A stretch of DNA of 7,461 nt, from assembly GCA_024641725.1 (NCBI GenBank), contig JAHECM010000139.1:1-7461 (forward strand), written 5' to 3'. The notes beneath the pieces are model-generated. The model was not told the DNA's origin. It worked only from the letters and a program-made list of their open reading frames with translations, and searched no databases. This DNA is from Limnohabitans sp. Lineage in GTDB: Bacteria > Pseudomonadota > Gammaproteobacteria > Burkholderiales > Burkholderiaceae_C. Position numbers and translations under genes: made by a program. This document shows, one piece after another, positions 1 through 4,328 of this stretch; positions within the stretch are counted from its first letter, which is position 1; the number at the start of each line of letters is the position of its first letter.

Positions 1-1459
1 TATTGGATAAAAAATCACCGACGCGCTGAGCGGGCGCTTCGTAGTTGCTGCCGCCGACTTCAAATGCCAGGCTTTCCAATTGCCGCTGCATCACAATGCC
101 GGCCAGTGGGTGCACCTTGTTCACTTGGGACATTTGGGCTGCTTCCTGCGCCAGTGCCTGTCCAAGTGCTTGGCCAAATGTGGCTTGCCAAGAGCCGCTC
201 TCCAAAGGAAAGTCCACGGGGTCAATGCCGACCACCATGCCCGCGTTGGCGTTGCGTTCGTTGCGCGAGTATTGGCTCATGCCGTTCGTGACCACGCGAC
301 CAGGCTCGCTGGTGGCGGCCACCACTGTGCCGCCCGGGCACATGCAAAAGCTGTACACCGTCCGCCCATTTTTGGCGTGGTGCACCAACTTGTAATCGGC
401 AGCCCCGAGCAGCGGGTGCCCTGCATGGCGGCCCCATCGGGCTTGATCGATCACGCTTTGCGGGTGCTCGATGCGCACGCCGATCGAGAACGATTTGGCC
501 TGCATGGCCACGCCGCGCTGGTGCAGCATCACAAAAGTGTCGCGGGCACTGTGCCCCAAGGCCAGCACAGCATGTCGGGTGCGCAGTGTTTGGGTTTGGC
601 CCGTTTTCAAATCTTGCACTTGCAGTCCGGTCAATTGTTGGCCGTCGTCTGAGGGGGACAGCAGCACATCGCTCACGCGCTGCTCAAATCGAACTTCGCC
701 ACCCAGCGCAATGATTTGCGCGCGGATGTTCTCGACCACTTTGACCAGCTTGAACGTGCCGATGTGGGGGTGCGCCGCATAAAGGATGTCGCTGGGCGCA
801 CCTGCCTTGACGAATTCTTCCATCACCTTGCGGCCCAGATGGTGTGGGTCCTTGATTTGGCTGTAGAGCTTGCCATCGCTGAAAGTGCCAGCGCCGCCCT
901 CGCCAAACTGCACATTGCTTTCCGGGTTCAGCACTTTTTTGCGCCACAGGCCCCAGGTGTCTTTGGTGCGTTCGCGCACGGGCTTGCCACGCTCCAGCAC
1001 GATGGGCTTGAACCCCATTTGCGCCAGACTCAAGGCCGCAAACATGCCGCACGGCCCAAAACCCACCACCACAGGGCGCTCGCCCTCTCGCGCGCCAAAG
1101 CCATCGGGTGCATGGCACGGCGGGTGCCATTGCATGTCTGGCGTGGTCTGAATGTGGGGGTTTTGCGCAAACTGCAGCAGCAATGCCGCTTGTCGGGCGG
1201 GGTCACTCAGCGAGATGTCCACGATGAACACCGCCAGCAACTCGGCTTTACGCGCGTCAAAGCTGCGCTTGAACACCTGTAACGTGGCGATGTCTTGTGC
1301 GTTGATGCCCAACGCTTTTGCAGCCAGTTGGCGCAATGCGGCCTCGGGGTGTGGCGGCGGCGTGCGGTCTTCGTCGGTTTCGGAAGGCGCATCGGCAGCG
1401 CGGCGGACCTCGATCGGCAATGCGGACAGGGGGAGTTTGAGTTCGGAAATTCGGATCAT
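1..1459 (-). CDS. COG2509-type NAD(P)/FAD-dependent dehydrogenase, C-terminus cut by window edge
   Basis: Flavoprotein oxidoreductase of the COG2509 family, probably cytoplasmic; its physiological substrate is unknown. The 486 residues read here start at the ATG at 1459-1457 and stay open to position 2, so the 3' end lies outside the window. Residues 1-125 form the N-terminal extension usual in this family. A dinucleotide-binding Rossmann motif VVGFGPCGMFAAL lies at about 131-143, with the ribose-binding acidic end LERG near 155-158. The family signature GEGGAGTFSDGKL is at about 187-198, a second FAD-contact segment VLALGHSARDTF at 298-309, and the diagnostic FCMCPGG at 371-377. The SQYSRNERNANAG segment near 395-407 is also family-typical. 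Relatives are usually somewhat longer than 500 residues, so a modest tail is missing. An AGAGG ribosome site (1465-1469) lies 5 bases before the ATG. cysK ends 47 bases upstream on the same strand, so cotranscription is likely. Family assignment is firm; function is not. Confidence 0.87.
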   Translation of the reverse strand, partial: MIRISELKLPLSALPIEVRRAADAPSETDEDRTPPPHPEAALRQLAAKALGINAQDIATLQVFKRSFDARKAELLAVFIVDISLSDPARQAALLLQFAQNPHIQTTPDMQWHPPCHAPDGFGAREGERPVVVGFGPCGMFAALSLAQMGFKPIVLERGKPVRERTKDTWGLWRKKVLNPESNVQFGEGGAGTFSDGKLYSQIKDPHHLGRKVMEEFVKAGAPSDILYAAHPHIGTFKLVKVVENIRAQIIALGGEVRFEQRVSDVLLSPSDDGQQLTGLQVQDLKTGQTQTLRTRHAVLALGHSARDTFVMLHQRGVAMQAKSFSIGVRIEHPQSVIDQARWGRHAGHPLLGAADYKLVHHAKNGRTVYSFCMCPGGTVVAATSEPGRVVTNGMSQYSRNERNANAGMVVGIDPVDFPLESGSWQATFGQALGQALAQEAAQMSQVNKVHPLAGIVMQRQLESLAFEVGGSNYEAPAQRVGDFLSN

Positions 1460-1506
1460 GTCAGCCTCTGTGGCTTGTATTTATCAAGCAAGAAGCACGG
1501 ATTATC

Positions 1507-2424
1507 TCAGGCAGGCAAGAAGCCTTCGATCGACAGGTAGCGCTCGCCGGTGTCGTAGTTGAAGCCCAGCACGGTGGCCCCCGGGGGCAGTTCGGGTAAT
1601 TTTTGAGCGATGGCAGCCAGTGTGGCGCCCGACGAGATGCCCACCAGCAGGCCCTCTTCTCGCGCTGAGCGGCGGGCGTATTCGCGGGCGGCTTCGGCTT
1701 CGACTTGGATCACACCATCGAGCACGGAGGTGTCCAGGTTTTGGGGGATGAAGCCCGCGCCAATGCCCTGAATCGGGTGGGGCGCTGGCGCACCGCCCGA
1801 AATCACTGGCGAAGCAGCAGGCTCCACCGCGAACACCTTGAGGTTCGGAAATTTGGCCTTGAGCACACGTGCGGTGCCCGTCAGGTGGCCACCGGTGCCC
1901 ACGCCAGTGATGAGTGCATCGATGCCCTCGGGGAAGTCAGCAAGGATCTCTTGCGCGGTGGTGCGCACATGCACGTCGATGTTGACCGGGTTTTCAAACT
2001 GTTGGGGCATCCACGCGCCAGGGGTGCTGGCCACCAGCGCCTGGGCACGGGCAATCGCACCTTTCATGCCTTGTTCGCGGGGCGTCAGGTCAAAACTGGC
2101 ACCGTAGGCCAGCATCAGACGGCGGCGCTCGATGCTCATGCTGTCGGGCATGACCAGCACCAGCTTGTAGCCTTTGACCGCAGCCACCATGGCCAAGCCA
2201 ATGCCCGTGTTGCCTGAAGTCGGCTCAATGATGGTGCCCCCAGGCTGCAAGGCGCCGGACTTTTCGGCGTCTTCGACCATGGCCAGCGCAATGCGGTCCT
2301 TGACCGAGCCGCCCGGGTTGCTGCGCTCGGACTTGATCCACACCTGTGCACCTGTACCAAACAGGCGGTTAATGCGTACATGGGGCGTGTTGCCGATGGT
2401 GGCGAGGATGTTGTGGGCTTTCAT
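1507..2424 (-). CDS. cysK: Cysteine synthase A (O-acetylserine sulfhydrylase)
   Basis: PLP-dependent enzyme that makes L-cysteine from O-acetyl-L-serine and sulfide in the cytoplasm, the last step of sulfate assimilation. Numbering from the ATG at 2424 (305 aa), the PLP Schiff-base lysine is K42 in NPGGSVKDR. The substrate loop TSGNTG is at 69-74, the phosphate-binding GTGGHLTG at 176-183, and the serine-rich pyridine-nitrogen contact VGISSGA at 261-267. The tail NYDTGERYLS is typical. MSIERR after the glycine-rich region and QGIGAGFIPQNLD favour CysK over CysM, although I cannot exclude a CysK/CysM hybrid family. Length fits the family's 300-325 residues. The frame can be extended six codons to a TTG at 2442, but the ATG sits at the normal distance before the ATIGNTP motif, so I prefer it. 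No strong Shine-Dalgarno precedes either start. It is divergent from rnpB and followed by the FAD dehydrogenase gene. Confidence 0.93.
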   Translation of the reverse strand: MKAHNILATIGNTPHVRINRLFGTGAQVWIKSERSNPGGSVKDRIALAMVEDAEKSGALQPGGTIIEPTSGNTGIGLAMVAAVKGYKLVLVMPDSMSIERRRLMLAYGASFDLTPREQGMKGAIARAQALVASTPGAWMPQQFENPVNIDVHVRTTAQEILADFPEGIDALITGVGTGGHLTGTARVLKAKFPNLKVFAVEPAASPVISGGAPAPHPIQGIGAGFIPQNLDTSVLDGVIQVEAEAAREYARRSAREEGLLVGISSGATLAAIAQKLPELPPGATVLGFNYDTGERYLSIEGFLPA

Positions 2425-2490
2425 GGGCGTGTGTCCAGTCAAAAAAAGGAAGAATATGCGTTCATTGTGCGTGAAACTTCAGACCTTGAT

Positions 2491-2508
2491 GGGCATGAGC
2501 TTATGCCC
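2491..2508. repeat. Perfect inverted repeat between cysK and rnpB
   Basis: GGGCAT (2491-2496) and ATGCCC (2503-2508) are perfect 6-base arms around a 6-base centre. The repeat lies just upstream of the proposed rnpB -10 hexamer and inside the 104-base divergent region, where a regulator could affect rnpB, cysK or both. It has the size and symmetry of an operator half-site pair, but no specific regulator can be named. A transcribed hairpin is an alternative if cysK transcription starts to its right. Confidence 0.4.
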
Positions 2509-2514
2509 GCAGGC

Positions 2515-2520
2515 GATAAT
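2515..2520 (+). promoter_or_regulatory. Putative -10 element of the rnpB promoter
   Basis: GATAAT is one mismatch from the sigma-70 consensus TATAAT. It ends 8 bases before the expected mature 5' end of RNase P RNA at 2529, so initiation about 7 bases downstream would give a transcript that starts almost exactly at P1. No convincing -35 hexamer exists at 16-18 bases: TTGATG at 2486-2491 is 23 bases away, too far. The call therefore rests on the -10 match and its position. Confidence 0.5.
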
Positions 2521-2528
2521 CAAAGGGT

Positions 2529-2848
2529 GAAGCTCGCCAGACCGCCGCTGGTGCAATCTGGGAAACCAGGCACTGGAGGAACGTCCGGACTGCACAGGAC
2601 AGCGCAGGAGGTAACTCCTCTCCACCGTGAGGTGAGGATCAGAGCAACAGAGACGAGCCGATTGAGTTCGGGTGAAACGGGCAATCTCTGCGCGCAGCAA
2701 TACCAAGTAGGCCAACGTTGATGTGGTTCCGCAGAGTTGGCGGGTAGGTAGCATCGAGCCGGGTGGGCGACCCCCGGCCCAGAGTAATGGCGGTCACGCA
2801 GCGGGTAACCGCTGTGCACAGAATCCGGCTTATCGGCGAGCTTCACAC
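2529..2848 (+). ncRNA. rnpB: RNase P catalytic RNA, bacterial type A
   Basis: RNA subunit of RNase P, which removes 5' leaders from tRNA precursors. The ends are set by helix P1: GAAGCTCGCC (2529-2538) pairs perfectly with GGCGAGCTTC (2835-2844). The conserved core is visible in order. GGAGGAACGTCCGG lies at 2575-2588, AGAGCAACAGAGACGAG at 2641-2656, and GGGTGAAACGG near 2670-2680. The L15 loop carrying the tRNA-CCA-binding GGT is GGGTAGG at 2742-2748, and CAGAATCCGGCTTATCGG is at 2819-2836. Several hairpins are clear: CTGG-GAAA-CCAG (2558-2569, P3), AGGAG-GTAA-CTCCT (2606-2619, P8), CACC-GTGA-GGTG (2623-2634, P9), GCCGGG/CCCGGC (2758-2778, P18) and CAGCGG-GTAA-CCGCTG (2799-2814, P19). At about 320 nt it is shorter than the roughly 377-nt E. 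coli RNA. P13 seems absent, as in other beta-proteobacteria I recall, and P12 is very short. The 3' end is by analogy with E. coli. Confidence 0.96.
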
Positions 2849-2867
2849 TTTTTTCAAATACCCCAGA

Positions 2868-2901
2868 CAACAAAAAACCCGCCGGAGCGGGTTTTTTGTT
2901 G
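2868..2901. terminator. Intrinsic terminator after rnpB, probably bidirectional
   Basis: CAACAAAAAACCCGC (2868-2882) and GCGGGTTTTTTGTTG (2887-2901) are perfect 15-base arms around the 4-base loop CGGA. Read on the plus strand, the G+C core is followed by six T, ending rnpB about 20 bases after its mature 3' end. Read on the minus strand, the A-tract of the left arm becomes six T, ending the convergent regulator gene whose stop codon is at 2929-2927. A further T6 at 2849-2854 lies directly after rnpB. Confidence 0.92.
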
Positions 2902-2926
2902 GGCCAGAGACGAGCGCAGCGCAAGT

Positions 2927-3448
2927 TCAGCCGCGGGAGGGCATCAAGCTGCCCGCCAAGGCGAACACCGAATTGGGGGCGGTGATCTTCAAGGCGCTTT
3001 TGGGCTTGGCAAACACGCCGCGTTTGATGGACGGCTGCGGTGCCGGCTCCAGGGGCACGCCTTTGGCGCGCTGTTCGGACACCAGTTGGCGCAAACTGAT
3101 CGACTGCAGGTGGGCCAGCATTTGGTCGTTCAGCCCCGACCACAAGGCGCTGTTCATCCAGCTGCTGTCGCCATTACCCGCTTCTGGTGTGGGGGCGTCC
3201 ACGGCGGCCACGATGTCGGCCATGGTGATGTTGTCCGCCTGGCGGGCCAAAGCGTAACCGCCGCCTGGGCCTCGGGTGCTCTCCACCAAGCCTTGCTGAC
3301 GCAGCTTGCTGAACAGCTGCTCCAAGTAGGAAAGTGAAATTTGGTGCCGCTCGCTGATGGCGGCCAGCGACACGGGGCCCCGCGTCTCGCGCAGTGCCAC
3401 ATCGATCAAGGCCGTGACGGCAAATCGGCTTTTGGTGCTCAAACGCAT
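2927..3448 (-). CDS. Rrf2/IscR-type transcriptional regulator lacking Fe-S ligand cysteines
   Basis: DNA-binding regulator of the Rrf2 family, 173 aa. The N-terminal winged helix-turn-helix (residues 1-66) is strikingly IscR-like. MRLSTKSRFAVTALIDVAL opens the protein, ISLSYLEQLFSKLR (37-50) includes the recognition helix with E43 retained, and RGPGGGYALA (59-68) is the wing. A dimerisation region follows (about 75-125). In E. coli IscR the [2Fe-2S] cluster is held by three cysteines and a histidine just before an ALW motif. Here that stretch (85-100) is shortened, and the positions matching C104 and H107 are W and S. The whole protein has no cysteine, so it cannot bind the cluster in the known way. 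The tail from about 133 is basic and Pro/Ala rich. No isc genes are adjacent, so I do not use the name iscR. AAAGGAG 6 bases before the ATG fixes the start. Family is certain; regulon and signal are unknown. Confidence 0.92.
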   Translation of the reverse strand: MRLSTKSRFAVTALIDVALRETRGPVSLAAISERHQISLSYLEQLFSKLRQQGLVESTRGPGGGYALARQADNITMADIVAAVDAPTPEAGNGDSSWMNSALWSGLNDQMLAHLQSISLRQLVSEQRAKGVPLEPAPQPSIKRGVFAKPKSALKITAPNSVFALAGSLMPSRG

Positions 3449-3454
3449 GGTGGT

Positions 3455-3461
3455 CTCCTTT
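3455..3461 (-). promoter_or_regulatory. Strong Shine-Dalgarno of the Rrf2-type regulator
   Basis: AAAGGAG on the minus strand, 6 bases before the ATG at 3448. It is the best ribosome-binding site in the window and decides the start of the regulator gene. Confidence 0.8.
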
Positions 3462-3470
3462 GATCGGTTC

Positions 3471-3489
3471 GGCCCCGTTTGATGGGGCC
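3471..3489. repeat. Inverted repeat in the leader of the Rrf2-type regulator
   Basis: GGCCCC (3471-3476) and GGGGCC (3484-3489) are perfect 6-base arms around a 7-base centre. The repeat lies 10 bases upstream of the Shine-Dalgarno. It has no T-run, so it is not a normal terminator. It may be an operator for autoregulation or a leader RNA hairpin; the sequence alone does not decide. Confidence 0.45.
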
Positions 3490-3495
3490 AGTTGT

Positions 3496-3512
3496 CCTGC
3501 TTTGGGGGCAGG
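3496..3512. repeat. Second inverted repeat next to the proposed regulator promoter
   Basis: CCTGC (3496-3500) and GCAGG (3508-3512) form 5-base arms around 7 bases. The right arm overlaps the proposed -10 hexamer and the rest covers the likely transcription start, a position suited to repression. The arms are short, so chance occurrence is possible in this G+C-rich DNA. Confidence 0.3.
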
Positions 3513-3537
3513 TTAGAAGTATTTTGTCAGAGTGCAA
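3510..3537 (-). promoter_or_regulatory. Putative promoter of the Rrf2-type regulator
   Basis: Read on the minus strand, TTGCAC (3537-3532) as -35 and TAACCT (3515-3510) as -10 are separated by 16 bases. This is a fair sigma-70 match lying in the only A+T-rich stretch of the gap. Transcription would start near 3503, giving a leader of about 55 bases that contains the inverted repeat at 3471-3489. Autoregulation is common among Rrf2 proteins, but no IscR-type site is clearly visible here. Confidence 0.4.
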
Positions 3538-3569
3538 GGGACATGGCGGCGAACAGGTGCAATTCAAGG

Positions 3570-3582
3570 GCCGCTGCGCGGC
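3570..3582. terminator. Weak hairpin downstream of the Nudix-MBL/S4 operon
   Basis: GCCGC (3570-3574), loop TGC, GCGGC (3578-3582) lies about 60 bases beyond the S4-protein stop codon. A second small stem, ATTTG-TTGC-CAAAT (3586-3599), sits beside it. On the minus strand no good T-run follows, so this is at best a poor intrinsic terminator or an RNA-stabilising end. It is the only candidate 3' structure for the operon in the 193-base gap. Confidence 0.25.
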
Positions 3583-3641
3583 ATTATTTGTTGCCAAATG
3601 CAACGGAAATCGGACCCGCGATGGGCTGGTTCAAAGTGATC

Positions 3642-4328
3642 TCAAAAGCGCTCTTCGGCCTCCAGCACACGCCAAGCGCCCGGCACCAGCGGGGCCACGC
3701 CCACGCGGCCAATGCGTTGCAAATGCAGGGCCTGCATCGGCAGTTGTTCGGACAGCCACTGGGCAAAGCCCGGCCCTTGGGCCGCTTTGCCCGCCACACG
3801 CAACACCGACTGGCTGTCTGTGTTGCGGTTCAGGCTGGCGCGCAATCCGGGGTGTTGCAAGCTGCGGAGTTTTTCAGGCGACACGTCGCCATCCACCGTG
3901 ACCAGCCACTCGTGCTCCATGGGCGAGCGTGTGTCTTGCAGGTGCCGGATGATGCCGGGGTCGTCAGAGAACACGCACAAGCCGCTGGCAGCGGGGTGCA
4001 ATGCCAGCACTTTTTGCAAACGGGCCAGACGCTCGGGCCGCCAGGGTGCTTGCGCGTCTTGGCGAACCAAGGACTGCAGCATGGCCACACTGACCGGGTG
4101 GTCGCTTTCTTGGTGAACCAACACCGTCAAGCCTTGCAAAGCGGTGCGCAGTCCGAGGCGATGCACGCTCAGGGTTTCTTGGCTGACGCGGCGTGCCGGA
4201 TCGGTGACGACTTGGCCGTCGACCTGAACAGCGCCCGCAAAAATCATGGCTTCCGCTTCGCTGCGCGAGCAGGCTTGTTCGGCGGCCACGCGTTTGGCCA
4301 GGCGGATGCCTTCGGTGCGTTCGTTCAT
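3642..4328 (-). CDS. S4-domain RsuA/RluF-like pseudouridine synthase homologue with degenerate active site
   Basis: 228-aa protein built like the RsuA/RluF pseudouridine synthases, which isomerise uridines in rRNA. Residues about 8-55 are an S4 RNA-binding domain (RLAKRVAAEQACSRSEAEAM followed by AGAVQVDGQVV). The synthase-like region follows. SGLCVFSDD (115-123) matches the family's GLLLFTNDG strand, EHEWLVTVDG (138-147) matches KEYLVTVD, and the end LHLQRIGRVGV...GAWRVLEAEE (201-226) matches the RluF tail. The catalytic aspartate of GRLD is replaced by H111 in LALHPAASG. The NRQIRRM RNA-contact motif is also gone, the region reading AAQGPGFAQWLSEQ. I infer an RNA-binding protein without synthase activity, or one with a changed active site. 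The ATG at 4328-4326 overlaps the stop of the upstream Nudix-MBL gene (ATGA), implying translational coupling. An upstream in-frame ATG at 4391 is inside that gene and is not used. Family confident; function unknown. Confidence 0.82.
   Translation of the reverse strand: MNERTEGIRLAKRVAAEQACSRSEAEAMIFAGAVQVDGQVVTDPARRVSQETLSVHRLGLRTALQGLTVLVHQESDHPVSVAMLQSLVRQDAQAPWRPERLARLQKVLALHPAASGLCVFSDDPGIIRHLQDTRSPMEHEWLVTVDGDVSPEKLRSLQHPGLRASLNRNTDSQSVLRVAGKAAQGPGFAQWLSEQLPMQALHLQRIGRVGVAPLVPGAWRVLEAEERF

Noticed and set aside
80..652. 190-aa open frame on the plus strand, and a 188-aa one at 716-1282
   Set aside because: Both are antisense to the FAD dehydrogenase, which reads through the entire region with conserved motifs.
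2425..2442. TTG start adding six residues to CysK
   Set aside because: No ribosome site precedes it, and the ATG at 2424 gives the normal family N-terminus.
2437..2442. TTGACT on the minus strand as a cysK -35 box
   Set aside because: A matching -10 would fall inside the cysK coding sequence, and nothing there resembles one.
2520..3143. 207-aa open frame antisense to rnpB and extending into the regulator gene
   Set aside because: It crosses the RNase P RNA gene and the perfect terminator; the sequence there is explained by RNA structure, not coding.
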